Below, in pieces: positions 20,072 through 27,157 of a stretch of 33,799 nt of DNA (positions are counted from its first letter, which is position 1; each line of letters starts with the position of its first letter). Location: positions 1 through 33,799 of the IMG/VR virus record IMGVR_UViG_3300031857_000730, one strand, 5' to 3'. Source of the stretch: a virus. Both the position numbers and the translations under genes were made by a program. The notes beneath the pieces are model-generated. The model ran no database searches. It saw only the letters and a program-made list of their open reading frames with translations, and was not told where the DNA came from.

Positions 20072-20803
20072 TTACTTTTTCAGAGTGGGCATCAGACGCA
20101 GGCCATCACGGAAGATTGCCTTGCGAACTTCGGTATTCAAATCATCCAGAACTTTCAGACTCCACAGAGTATTCGTAAAGAACATTTTTTCCAGTTCCTC
20201 ACGGATACGATCTACAGATACTTTGGTCAGCATTTCAGCAGCAAAATCACTGTTGATTGCATCCCAAGTATCGGCATCCATATTAAACCCTTTAGTTACA
20301 AAGAACCTCAGTGCCCTCATGACCCTCAGACCGTCCTCTGCGATGCGTTGGGTAGGATCACCCACAAACCGCAGCAGACCCTCCTCCAGATCGTTCCTGC
20401 CCCCGAATGGATCCACCAGTTCCCCATTCAGAATTGCCATCGCATTGACGGTAAAATCCCGTCTCTGCAGGTCATCCATCAGGGTTCCGGGCAGAACAAA
20501 GTCAGGGCGGCGACCATCACTGCTGGGACCATCCTTACGGGCAAGCACAAAATCAGCAACATTAGTGCGTTCTTTCAGTGGATGACCATCAGGAACTTGT
20601 GCCCGAACAGTAAAGAATTCAGGAGTTTCCAGAAATACTTTGAACCCCTGTTCTTTCAGGTGAGTGCAGAGAAACATAAATGCGGCATCTGCATTCAGAA
20701 AGGTATCAGCATTTTCAGGAACAGCAACAAAATCAACGTCTTTGGAATCCAGTCCCAGGAACTTATCCCGAACTGCACCACCGACTTCTGCGAATTGGAA
20801 CAT
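20072..20803 (-). CDS. cca: tRNA nucleotidyltransferase (CCA-adding enzyme), 243 aa
   Basis: Adds CCA to tRNA 3' ends. Signatures of the class II enzyme: EVGGAVRDKFLG and KDVDFVAV (motif A with D-x-D), DLQRRDFTVNAMA (motif B), DPFGGRNDLEEGLLRFVG, and EDGLRVMRALRF (motif D-like). It is shorter than cellular enzymes (about 380-420 aa), lacking most of the C-terminal body and tail. The tRNA-like genes nearby do not encode CCA, so the enzyme would be needed to mature them. It begins a transcript after a terminator-promoter unit. Confidence 0.9.
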   Translation of the reverse strand: MFQFAEVGGAVRDKFLGLDSKDVDFVAVPENADTFLNADAAFMFLCTHLKEQGFKVFLETPEFFTVRAQVPDGHPLKERTNVADFVLARKDGPSSDGRRPDFVLPGTLMDDLQRRDFTVNAMAILNGELVDPFGGRNDLEEGLLRFVGDPTQRIAEDGLRVMRALRFFVTKGFNMDADTWDAINSDFAAEMLTKVSVDRIREELEKMFFTNTLWSLKVLDDLNTEVRKAIFRDGLRLMPTLKK

Positions 20804-20826
20804 TTGAACCCTTTGCTTATGAGAGT

Positions 20827-20863
20827 ATTATAAAGCAGAAAAGGGCACCTGTAGGATGCCCTT
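20827..20863 (-). terminator. terminator hairpin joined to a -10 (TATAAT)
   Basis: AAGGGCA-TCCTACAGG-TGCCCTT, then TTCTGCTT and TATAAT. It ends the SPFH transcript and starts the CCA-enzyme transcript. A -35 is not evident. Confidence 0.7.
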
Positions 20864-20881
20864 GTGACAGTTTAGAAAGTG

Positions 20882-21703
20882 TCACTTACCGTCAGAGAAA
20901 CCACCAGGGAGGAAGTCCATCTTAGCACCATTGATAATCACCATCTTCTGAATGCTACCATTCTCAAATGCTGCCTTGAGAATTTCGTTACGTTGATACT
21001 CCAGAGATTGGTTGGTCACAGTAGAAGCAAGTGCCTTGTTTTGTTCTGCTTTCAGTTGAGCAGTGCGAGTCTTCACTTCCTGTTCCTTGTAGTCAGATTG
21101 AGCAGCAACCACACGATTCACAGAATCAACCAGTTGTTCGGGCAGGTCTGCCTTTACAACCACCACAGATTCAATATCAATCTTACCAGCAAGATTGTTC
21201 TTCTCCAGAGCAATATTCAGGTTCTGTTTGATAGTTTCCTGAATTTTATCCAGACTGCTGTTCACTTCCAGAGCAGGATATTCATCAACCGATTGATTCA
21301 CAGCAGAAGTAATCAGACGCTTGATGAAACTTGCCATCAGTTCAATCTGACCATTCTGACTCAGAGAGTGATTAGTAATATCATAACCAGTGTAGAACTC
21401 ATACAGACTGGTAGGAGACAGACTGTAAGTAACCACAACATCCATATCTTTCATAATGGTGTTGTCTTTGGTCTTAGGAGTCAGGTCGTTAGATTGAACA
21501 GTAATCTTACGGGTATTGAATACCTTGATAGAACCCAGACCATCATACTTGATTCCAGGAGTGAGAATCTCATTCTTCACCTTACCTTGGAAATCAGTGT
21601 AGAGGCCATTTTCACCAGTGTTGATAGTGGTGAATTGACCAGCAGTGAGCACAAGGGCAAGAACAACTGCACCACCACCGATAGCAACTTTTGCGAGAGA
21701 CAT
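20882..21703 (-). CDS. SPFH / prohibitin-like membrane protein, 273 aa
   Basis: An N-terminal anchor (VAIGGGAVVLALVLTAGQF) is followed by the band-7/SPFH pattern (GENGLYTDFQGKV, GIKYDGLGSIKVFNTR) and a long Ala/Gln/Lys helix typical of the family's coiled-coil tail. Cellular relatives scaffold membranes and regulate FtsH. In a phage it may protect the host membrane or phage proteins from proteolysis; this is inference. Confidence 0.85.
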   Translation of the reverse strand: MSLAKVAIGGGAVVLALVLTAGQFTTINTGENGLYTDFQGKVKNEILTPGIKYDGLGSIKVFNTRKITVQSNDLTPKTKDNTIMKDMDVVVTYSLSPTSLYEFYTGYDITNHSLSQNGQIELMASFIKRLITSAVNQSVDEYPALEVNSSLDKIQETIKQNLNIALEKNNLAGKIDIESVVVVKADLPEQLVDSVNRVVAAQSDYKEQEVKTRTAQLKAEQNKALASTVTNQSLEYQRNEILKAAFENGSIQKMVIINGAKMDFLPGGFSDGK

Positions 21704-21733
21704 AATAATTTAAGTTAGTTGAGTAAAGAACAA

Positions 21734-21895
21734 TCAGTCAGAAGTGAGACCAGCATAGACAAATGCTGCTCCCAGAATAAGAATCAGAACAAGAGGCAGC
21801 ATCTTGATAAAGAACAAGACAGGAATACCTCTTGCAAGAAGCACAAGGAGAATCAGAAGTATTCCGATTCCTGTACCAAGAATGCGTCCAATCAT
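21734..21895 (-). CDS. two-pass membrane peptide, 53 aa
   Basis: Nearly all hydrophobic: GTGIGILLILLVLLA and LPLVLILILGAAFVYA, separated by GIPVLFFIKM. Overlaps the next gene stop by 4 nt. Role unknown; a small membrane effector is possible. Confidence 0.6.
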   Translation of the reverse strand: MIGRILGTGIGILLILLVLLARGIPVLFFIKMLPLVLILILGAAFVYAGLTSD

Positions 21896-22131
21896 AGCAT
21901 CATAGTAGAGGAAGGTTCATCGCCACAATAAAGTCTCACAGATAGGGAATCTTGGTACTTTTGGGCACATTGTCGGTACTCTTTCATCGCATCTTGATAA
22001 CGATTGAATTTAATGGAGTCTTCAATCGCCTCAAATGTATAACCGGCACCTACAAGAATCAGCATTGAAACAGTGGTAATGCCAGCACAAATGCCGGCAA
22101 ACTTCAGAAATTGTTTAGTATCTTCGTCCAT
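21892..22131 (-). CDS. membrane-anchored protein, 79 aa
   Basis: A membrane segment at about residues 10-30 (FAGICAGITTVSMLILVGAG), then a charged helix with two Cys. The start shares one base with the previous stop. Unrecognised. Confidence 0.7.
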   Translation of the reverse strand: MDEDTKQFLKFAGICAGITTVSMLILVGAGYTFEAIEDSIKFNRYQDAMKEYRQCAQKYQDSLSVRLYCGDEPSSTMML

Positions 22132-22430
22132 TATTTGATAACAATAAGTTTTTCTTGAGGAATCAGATTCAGAATTTCATCCGTTGTAGGAGATTCTTTT
22201 TCTCCAAGAAACTCATTACAAATACCCTGATAGTTCAATCCAAATTCGTGAGTGAATACAGGACGACCCAGTGACTTCTCAACTGCTTCGTGAAATACAT
22301 CAAAGGGGCAACAGAGTTCAGAAGTGAAAAGTTGAAATTCAGCAATCTCTTCATAAGAAAGTCCTTCCCACCAGTTGGTGTTGTAGAGTTGAATTGCCTT
22401 TTCCTTACCAATAGAATTTTTAGGAGACAT
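22131..22430 (-). CDS. hypothetical protein, 99 aa
   Basis: MSPKNSIGKEKAIQLYNTNW, then LSYEEIAEFQLFTSELCCPF; acidic and soluble. From memory it resembles cyanophage proteins with the same SYEEIA...LCMPF pattern. Role unknown. Confidence 0.75.
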   Translation of the reverse strand: MSPKNSIGKEKAIQLYNTNWWEGLSYEEIAEFQLFTSELCCPFDVFHEAVEKSLGRPVFTHEFGLNYQGICNEFLGEKESPTTDEILNLIPQEKLIVIK

Positions 22431-22432
22431 AA

Positions 22433-22627
22433 TCAGTTATAAGTACAGAGTTGAGTCACACGACCGTATTGAATGCCCTCAGACCATTTGCCACCAGCAT
22501 TCAGGCAAGAATCTTTGGTTTGAATAAAAGAATTGCCTGAGATTGCACCGATACCAATAGCAGCAAGAATGCCAAGAATAGCAACGGCAATCATCAGTTC
22601 AACAAGAGTAAATCCTTTGGAGTTCAT
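22433..22627 (-). CDS. type IV pilin-like protein, 64 aa
   Basis: MNSKG-FTLVELMIAVAILGILAAIG is a textbook prepilin N-terminus: a short basic leader, Gly before Phe at the PilD cleavage site, Glu at +5, and a hydrophobic helix. A short globular part with two Cys (CLNAGGKW...QLCTYN) follows. It could enter the host pilus system after cleavage. The ATG overlaps the lipoprotein stop (TGATG); an upstream in-frame GTG is less likely. Confidence 0.8.
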   Translation of the reverse strand: MNSKGFTLVELMIAVAILGILAAIGIGAISGNSFIQTKDSCLNAGGKWSEGIQYGRVTQLCTYN

Positions 22628-23112
22628 CACAGTTTGAAAGGAGAAACAATAATACGGGGTTCAACATAAACAGGACGGGTCTTGCCACTACCACTGGGAT
22701 CAGAACACATCACCCAAGTGCCATCAGCACTATCAGGAGAGAACAAACCATTAGGATCTGCCTGAGGAAGAGTCGTGCCAGTGTATTCATACTTCTCAGG
22801 ATTGGTATATTGTGTAGCAGCAGGAATACCATATCCAATAGAATTACACAGAAACACGGGAACACCAGTAGTTTCGGGAAGAGTGTAAGTGTAGGTCACA
22901 ACACCATCCTGATCACGCATTTCAATAATCTGCTTCAGCAACTTACGCTCACGGAAGTTCTTGATAGCAGGCATACCAGTTTGCGAAGTTGCCTCTTTCA
23001 GAATACGTTCTTGTTGAGAACGTTGAGTATCATCAGAATCCGCTTCAATTTCACAACCAGTCAGGGTAAGACCAAGAATAGCAAGTGCGGCAACAGAAAC
23101 GATAGTTTTCAT
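22627..23112 (-). CDS. lipoprotein, 161 aa
   Basis: Signal peptide MKTIVSVAALAILGLTLTGC with lipobox LTGC, so the mature N-terminal Cys would be lipid-anchored. The mature part has GMPAIKNFRERKL, FLCNSIGYGIP, LPQADPNGLF, WVMCSDP and YVEPRIIVSPF, a pattern I associate with a phage lipoprotein family. It may act at the envelope, for example in superinfection exclusion, but that is not shown. Translationally coupled to the pilin-like gene. Confidence 0.8.
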   Translation of the reverse strand: MKTIVSVAALAILGLTLTGCEIEADSDDTQRSQQERILKEATSQTGMPAIKNFRERKLLKQIIEMRDQDGVVTYTYTLPETTGVPVFLCNSIGYGIPAATQYTNPEKYEYTGTTLPQADPNGLFSPDSADGTWVMCSDPSGSGKTRPVYVEPRIIVSPFKL

Positions 23113-23133
23113 TTGTTTGTTTGAACTGAAGTT

Positions 23134-23180
23134 AGTATAGGGTAGATTTGCTGAGAATGGGAAGGGTCTTGTGCCAGTTT
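23134..23180 (-). promoter_or_regulatory. -10 (TATACT) in an AACTGGCAC-type junction
   Basis: Begins AACTGGCACAAG like the composite units but has no clear hairpin. TATACT lies 22 nt before the lipoprotein start. Probably promoter only. Confidence 0.5.
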
Positions 23181-23191
23181 AGAAAGTGTCC

Positions 23192-23731
23192 TCAACCCTT
23201 ATGATTTTTATCAAAAGGTGCCTTGAAATAATGATTAGCAGCAGAATGGTAAATCATCACACCTTCAGGATTCATAAAACCTTCAGAAGCAACAGAACCA
23301 TTAGTTTCAAGATTATACATTACATCATCAATTGCATTAGTGCTAAACTCTCCAGTATAAAGAGTTGGAACCACATGGCAACAGGCAGGAATGTTTTCAT
23401 AATTCCAGATATTCACATTGAACAGAGAAAACCTCTTCTCACCTTTAGGGAGATTGTATCCTCGTTGAATGCCACTACCCCACCACTCTCCATGATGACG
23501 ACCAAAACCAAGTTTCATCAGTTCATCTTTATTTTCAGATGCCCAACGATGAAAACCAAAGTTATCGGATTCTGCACTCAACCAACGATTGCGACTTCCA
23601 ATAAACATATCTCCATCATCAGTGATGTAGATAATGCCATTAGTTCCATCAATCTTTTCAGTAACCACGCATTCCTTATGAAGGCGGGGAATTTTAGGAA
23701 AAGCAATAAATTCAGGATAGTTAGTAGTCAT
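23192..23731 (-). CDS. RNA ligase (Rnl2-like nucleotidyltransferase), 179 aa
   Basis: Motif I TEKIDGTNG (adenylated Lys at about residue 25), motif III-like RFSLFNV, motif IV PEGVMIY and motif V YFKAPFDKN are all present and in order, matching the small T4 Rnl2-like catalytic domain without a C-terminal extension. It seals RNA nicks, often in tRNA repair or, here, possibly ligation of processed tRNA-like RNAs. An in-frame GTG three codons upstream is less likely than this ATG. Confidence 0.85.
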   Translation of the reverse strand: MTTNYPEFIAFPKIPRLHKECVVTEKIDGTNGIIYITDDGDMFIGSRNRWLSAESDNFGFHRWASENKDELMKLGFGRHHGEWWGSGIQRGYNLPKGEKRFSLFNVNIWNYENIPACCHVVPTLYTGEFSTNAIDDVMYNLETNGSVASEGFMNPEGVMIYHSAANHYFKAPFDKNHKG

Positions 23732-23736
23732 CAGAA

Positions 23737-24054
23737 TCACTGAGGAAGATTAGAAATAAAGGACTGAAGATCGGAAGGCATGGCATCAGCAGGAACTTCA
23801 ACGGCACGATGCCGAATCACATCAGCAAGTGCTTTCTTATGTTCAGGTGATGCTTTGATGTATTCAAACTGCATGTTCTGAAGTTCTTGAACAGCACCAG
23901 TTCGGAAGGATTTGGATTGCTCAAAAGTGTTCCTACGAACATTCTCAAACTTAGGAGCAAAGAATCCAGTGAAGATCAGTTCATGATAGGTGAGTCCCCA
24001 TGTCAGGGCACCTACACCAATCACACCACCGAAAATAGCAAGAATAGGTTTCAT
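23737..24054 (-). CDS. membrane-anchored protein, 105 aa
   Basis: N-terminal anchor (PILAIFGGVIGVGALTWGLT), then a charged helix (NVRRNTFEQSKSFRTGAVQE) that resembles a conserved cyanophage protein. Topology predicted with the C-terminus outside the cytoplasm or in the periplasm; role unknown. Confidence 0.75.
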   Translation of the reverse strand: MKPILAIFGGVIGVGALTWGLTYHELIFTGFFAPKFENVRRNTFEQSKSFRTGAVQELQNMQFEYIKASPEHKKALADVIRHRAVEVPADAMPSDLQSFISNLPQ

Positions 24055-24077
24055 TGGGTTTCGTTGTTTACTTGATT

Positions 24078-24114
24078 ATTATAAGGCATCAAAGGGCACC
24101 AGTGGGATGCCCTT
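24078..24114 (-). terminator. terminator hairpin joined to a -10 (TATAAT)
   Basis: AAGGGCA-TCCCACTGG-TGCCCTT, then TGATGCCT and TATAAT, preceded by AACTGGCAC. It separates the 175-aa gene from the membrane-protein and RNA-ligase group. Confidence 0.75.
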
Positions 24115-24124
24115 GTGCCAGTTT

Positions 24125-24652
24125 TCAGATTGCCTCAGTGACGATCTTGGCACCCTTGAATTTGGCACGGGCACCTTTGTTCTTAGTATCCACACCAGTC
24201 ACAACAGCAACCTGAGGAGTGGTAGAACCAGTGTGAAGCAGCACATCACCTTTCTTCAGAACATCAGGAGTGCCGATGTAATGAGTTTCCTTGCCGTTGA
24301 TAGAGGCACTGAAAGTATAAGGAACCACTTCTTCCAGGTCTTTCTTATCAAAGACATGAATAGCACCAGTGCCCTTTTCTTCAATCAGATATTGGTTCTG
24401 ACTGTTGGTGCCAATGTGAGTGCCATAACGACAACGGTTCTCACCATCAATCGTAAAGGAGTAGAGAGTTTTAGTATCAGTGGTCATTTCAGTTTCCTCT
24501 TCGTAAAGTTTTAGATCTCGCTCGTAAGCATAAAAAGTTTGTCTGGAGTGAAGATACCTACAAGTATAGTATCCACCAGAAGCGTAAGTAACCTCACCAG
24601 GCTTTTTACCATAGATTTTGGTGACAATATCACCAACATTAAATTGTGCCAT
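24125..24652 (-). CDS. conserved hypothetical protein, 175 aa
   Basis: MAQFNVGDIVTKIYGKKPGE, an SH3/KOW-like start (VGDIV...GGYYTCRYLHS), then a second segment from about residue 56 (MTTDTKTLYSFTIDGENRCR) that could be translated separately. Mixed beta content. Role unknown. Confidence 0.75.
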   Translation of the reverse strand: MAQFNVGDIVTKIYGKKPGEVTYASGGYYTCRYLHSRQTFYAYERDLKLYEEETEMTTDTKTLYSFTIDGENRCRYGTHIGTNSQNQYLIEEKGTGAIHVFDKKDLEEVVPYTFSASINGKETHYIGTPDVLKKGDVLLHTGSTTPQVAVVTGVDTKNKGARAKFKGAKIVTEAI

Positions 24653-24654
24653 AA

Positions 24655-24966
24655 TTAAAGATTTTCAACCTCATAGAGTAGGACTTCAACTTCTTCTTCG
24701 GATTGCCACCCGAGAACATCATCAGTGATTGGAGTATCATAGCAGATTTCCCATTCCCAATCAAGGTCTGCACCATATCCTTTTTGGACATATCGTTTGA
24801 GGATTGCTACCTCATAGAGTCCCACATCAGCACCATAAGAACCACCAAATTCAGTGGTAAAACGCACTACACTTACACCATATCCATTATCAAAGTAGTG
24901 GATTGCTTGAATACCAGTGTCTGGATAGTTGGGGTGTGGTTTGAATTGTAGGTCAGAGAATTTCAT
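24655..24966 (-). CDS. conserved cyanophage-like protein, 103 aa
   Basis: MKFSDLQFKPHPNYPDTGIQ, then NGYGVSVVRF and YDTPITDDVLGW. This pattern recurs, from memory, in T4-like cyanophages; the function is unknown. The second ATG was chosen to limit overlap. Confidence 0.8.
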   Translation of the reverse strand: MKFSDLQFKPHPNYPDTGIQAIHYFDNGYGVSVVRFTTEFGGSYGADVGLYEVAILKRYVQKGYGADLDWEWEICYDTPITDDVLGWQSEEEVEVLLYEVENL

Positions 24967-24968
24967 AA

Positions 24969-25133
24969 TCAATTAGTTTTCAGGGTTTCTCGGCAATAGA
25001 CAAATCGATTCCACTCTTCATCACTGAAGTTATCTGATGCGTATGGAATACCTACAACATAGGCACAGAATTTATTCGCATCTTCTGAGCGGTTTGAAGA
25101 TGCAATCAGAGCAGAAGCGATTAGTTCAAGCAC
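24969..25133 (-). CDS. hypothetical protein, 54 aa (GTG start)
   Basis: GTG start, LELIASALIASSNRSEDANK, then FCAYVVGIPYA and FVYCRETL. No ATG is available in frame after the previous stop. First gene after element copy 13, about 30 nt away. Confidence 0.55.
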   Translation of the reverse strand: MLELIASALIASSNRSEDANKFCAYVVGIPYASDNFSDEEWNRFVYCRETLKTN

Positions 25134-25162
25134 AAGAGTTAGTCAGTATGTTCGTTGCTTAC

Positions 25163-25191
25163 ATTACTGATGCACTTTGAGGGGCCCAGTA
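25163..25191 (-). repeat. 29-nt intergenic element, copy 13
   Basis: ACTGGGCCC then CTCAAAGTGCAT then CAGTAAT, followed by GTAAGCAACGAACATAC. It is the only copy upstream of the tRNA cluster, 8.7 kb from the next one. Confidence 0.9.
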
Positions 25192-25195
25192 ATTT

Positions 25196-25360
25196 TCAAC
25201 CACCTCGTTCTTTTAGACTTCTTACAAGATACTCAGTGAACTGTTCCTGCTTGTCAGGATGAACTTGTGTGATATTATAGTCAATGGCATTTTTCAAATC
25301 AACCATTTCTTTCCACTCATCTTGTGTGAGTTCGCTGTTGTTTTTTCTTGAAAATGTCAT
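25196..25360 (-). CDS. hypothetical protein, 54 aa
   Basis: MTFSRKNNSELTQDEWKEMV, helical, with LVRSLKERGG at the C-terminus. Unrecognised. Preceded by a 94-nt gap in which no gene was seen. Confidence 0.65.
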   Translation of the reverse strand: MTFSRKNNSELTQDEWKEMVDLKNAIDYNITQVHPDKQEQFTEYLVRSLKERGG

Positions 25361-25454
25361 ATATTAATGTGAAATATCTTTAAATCCTAACATATCTATG
25401 CGAAAAACCCCTGTTCTTAAGAATGTCTTTAGGTTGTCGCAATGTTGCTTAATA

Positions 25455-25682
25455 TCACATATCAGTGAAAAAGCTTCCAAAGATACCACTATCGCCTGGT
25501 TTGCGATTCTCAAGTTTATCCATAAGATTTTCAGTCTTTTCAAGAGTATCAATAGCAAACAGAATATCTGCAAGTTGCTTTGATACAAAAGATTTCTCAT
25601 TTACTGCAGAAATCTTAAGAGCATTGCGAAGATGACTTTTAACTTCAAGAAGTTCTTCGGTCAGTTTTTCAGAGAGTGCCAT
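25455..25682 (-). CDS. helical protein, 75 aa
   Basis: MALSEKLTEELLEVKSHLRN, then SKQLADILFAIDTLEK; two or three helices and a Gly-rich end GDSGIFGSFF. Unrecognised. Confidence 0.75.
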   Translation of the reverse strand: MALSEKLTEELLEVKSHLRNALKISAVNEKSFVSKQLADILFAIDTLEKTENLMDKLENRKPGDSGIFGSFFTDM

Positions 25683-25718
25683 TTTGTTTTTGTGTAGGTT
25701 ATAGTATTTTATCAGAGT

Positions 25719-25904
25719 TTAGGAATTTAACAAAGTTCGGTAATCCTCCTCAGGAAGCATACAAAGAGCACAAGATGCGATTTCGTAAATATCTTCTTTT
25801 GTAAGGCCTTCCAGAGTCATACAACGATTATTATCAAAACTGATGATGAAAGAGTATCCATCGTGCTCGTTATATGCACCAGCAGTCTGTATTTTAGAAG
25901 TCAT
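25719..25904 (-). CDS. hypothetical protein, 61 aa
   Basis: MTSKIQTAGAYNEHDGYSFI, then SCALCMLPEEDYRTLL. Two Cys three apart, no clear metal site. The start overlaps the upstream stop by 4 nt. Confidence 0.7.
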   Translation of the reverse strand: MTSKIQTAGAYNEHDGYSFIISFDNNRCMTLEGLTKEDIYEIASCALCMLPEEDYRTLLNS

Positions 25905-26431
25905 TGTACTTTCTTAAGTGTAAAGGAACCATCTTGATTGTCAAGATACTCCAGAACATCACTTTCCTTCCATTCAAGTTTATCTAGTAGGTCATTGGGA
26001 AGAGTGATGAAACTTTCTCCACTTGCATCATCAATTTCTACAGGAAGAATCCATTTACTTGGTGTAGAATTTGGTTTGTTGTAGTATTCTTCTTCGCGAA
26101 TACTATATTCATCTTCTTGCCAAAAACTATTCCACGATTGCTTGCAATAATCAGAAAGATTATCACTATCGCAGACACCAACATTATTTCCTGCAGGGTC
26201 TATTTGCACTCCATCTAATGCTAGAACATCAGTTACCTTGTTACCATTCAGAAGAGAGAGAAGTTCATAAGTTCTTGTCGTATGATAATTAAAATAATCA
26301 TACTCTTGCCTTACTGCATTCACAATGGTTTCATAAATTTCCTCAGGAGATGCTTCTGCAGACAGAATGGCATCGGAAATCCAATTTTCCAAGTTCTCTA
26401 AAGAATACTTTTTATAATCAAAATCAGTCAT
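25901..26431 (-). CDS. protein with C-terminal AbrB/MazE-like domain, 176 aa
   Basis: MTDFDYKKYSLENLENWISD opens a helical N-terminal part with aromatic residues. The last ~50 residues (PVEIDDASGESFITLPNDLL, KLEWKESDVLEY, GSFTLKK) match a swapped-hairpin AbrB/MazE-like fold, usually DNA-binding. Could be a regulator; function unproven. The internal ATG avoids a long overlap. Confidence 0.75.
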   Translation of the reverse strand: MTDFDYKKYSLENLENWISDAILSAEASPEEIYETIVNAVRQEYDYFNYHTTRTYELLSLLNGNKVTDVLALDGVQIDPAGNNVGVCDSDNLSDYCKQSWNSFWQEDEYSIREEEYYNKPNSTPSKWILPVEIDDASGESFITLPNDLLDKLEWKESDVLEYLDNQDGSFTLKKVQ

Positions 26432-26690
26432 CACGTCTCTTGGGTTTAGAACAAATTTTACAATAGTAAGAAAAACCACTTTTAAAGGATTTTACCTCTT
26501 CAAAGTGGTCGTTATCAAGTGGTTTCTCAACTTTACATTTACTACACTTTCTCTTGCTTTCTGAGGTGCTTGAGGTTTTTGTAAAGTTCTTTAATTTGCT
26601 GATGTGCCTCTTCCTGAGACATTTTACCTGAGATTTCAAGTCCAGCAATAATTCCCGCACGGTCTGCAAAATTAGCAAGTGCTTTTTCAT
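26424..26690 (-). CDS. Zn-finger protein, start uncertain (88-aa frame)
   Basis: C-terminal CSKCKVEKPLDNDHF then YYCKICSK: two CxxC pairs spaced like a small Zn-ribbon, plus a basic end KPKRRDD. The first ~48 codons of this frame overlap a convincing gene in another frame, so the true start is unclear: a late non-ATG start, or a +1 frameshift from the upstream gene, are both possible. Confidence 0.55.
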   Translation of the reverse strand: MKKHLLILQTVRELLLDLKSQVKCLRKRHISKLKNFTKTSSTSESKRKCSKCKVEKPLDNDHFEEVKSFKSGFSYYCKICSKPKRRDD

Positions 26691-26712
26691 ATTCGTTTAG
26701 TTCTTTATACAT
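26542..26712 (-). CDS. helical protein, 56 aa
   Basis: MYKELNEYEKALANFADRAG, then HQQIKELYKNLKHLRKQEK, mostly helical. It overlaps the Zn-finger frame by 149 nt in another phase. An AATAAATAC late-like match lies just upstream of its start. Confidence 0.65.
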   Translation of the reverse strand: MYKELNEYEKALANFADRAGIIAGLEISGKMSQEEAHQQIKELYKNLKHLRKQEKV

Positions 26713-26746
26713 TTTGTCCTCTCAATTTGAGTATTTATTTCAAAAA

Positions 26747-26896
26747 TCAGAGAACTCCTACCTCCTTAAGATAATTTCTATAGATCATAAATCGGGTAAC
26801 ACTTGGTTGCCTTGGAACATTCAGTTGATAACATATTTCGCAGTATTGCAACCAAGCACACCAGGGAGTAGTTTCGTCATAAACGTGATAATTCAT
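26747..26896 (-). CDS. hypothetical protein, 49 aa
   Basis: MNYHVYDETTPWCAWLQYCE; aromatic and Cys-rich at the N-terminus. The start overlaps the upstream stop (ATGA). Unrecognised. Confidence 0.6.
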   Translation of the reverse strand: MNYHVYDETTPWCAWLQYCEICYQLNVPRQPSVTRFMIYRNYLKEVGVL

Positions 26897-27054
26897 AGAA
26901 TATGCCTCCAGAATTGTTCACCTTTTTGCAGAGAAAGAACAACTGTAGTATGTTCCCGTTTTTGCCTATCTAAGTCTTTTTCTTTAAAGTAAAGATTAGA
27001 CCTTTCTACGGCACAACGAAAAACATCACTCCACAGTTTTTGATTTGGTGTCAT
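26893..27054 (-). CDS. hypothetical protein, 53 aa
   Basis: MTPNQKLWSDVFRCAVERSN, basic and helical. It overlaps the upstream gene by 29 nt. Found by hand translation. Confidence 0.6.
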   Translation of the reverse strand: MTPNQKLWSDVFRCAVERSNLYFKEKDLDRQKREHTTVVLSLQKGEQFWRHIL

Positions 27055-27157
27055 TTTTAGTTTCATTGTGAAGTTCTTTGATTGCCTTTAAGACCTCTTT
27101 GGTTTCTTCCCATTCAAAGGTGGTTCCAGATTTAGTTGTATAAGTGCGTTTAGTCAT
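27026..27157 (-). CDS. hypothetical protein, 43 aa
   Basis: MTKRTYTTKSGTTFEWEETK, then a charged helix. It overlaps the next gene by 29 nt and the upstream gene stop by 4 nt. Unrecognised. Confidence 0.55.
   Translation of the reverse strand: MTKRTYTTKSGTTFEWEETKEVLKAIKELHNETKNDTKSKTVE

Noticed and set aside
20879-21718. 279-aa plus-strand frame opposite the SPFH gene, and other long plus-strand frames
   Set aside because: They mirror strong minus-strand genes, and no plus-strand gene fits between neighbours anywhere in the window.
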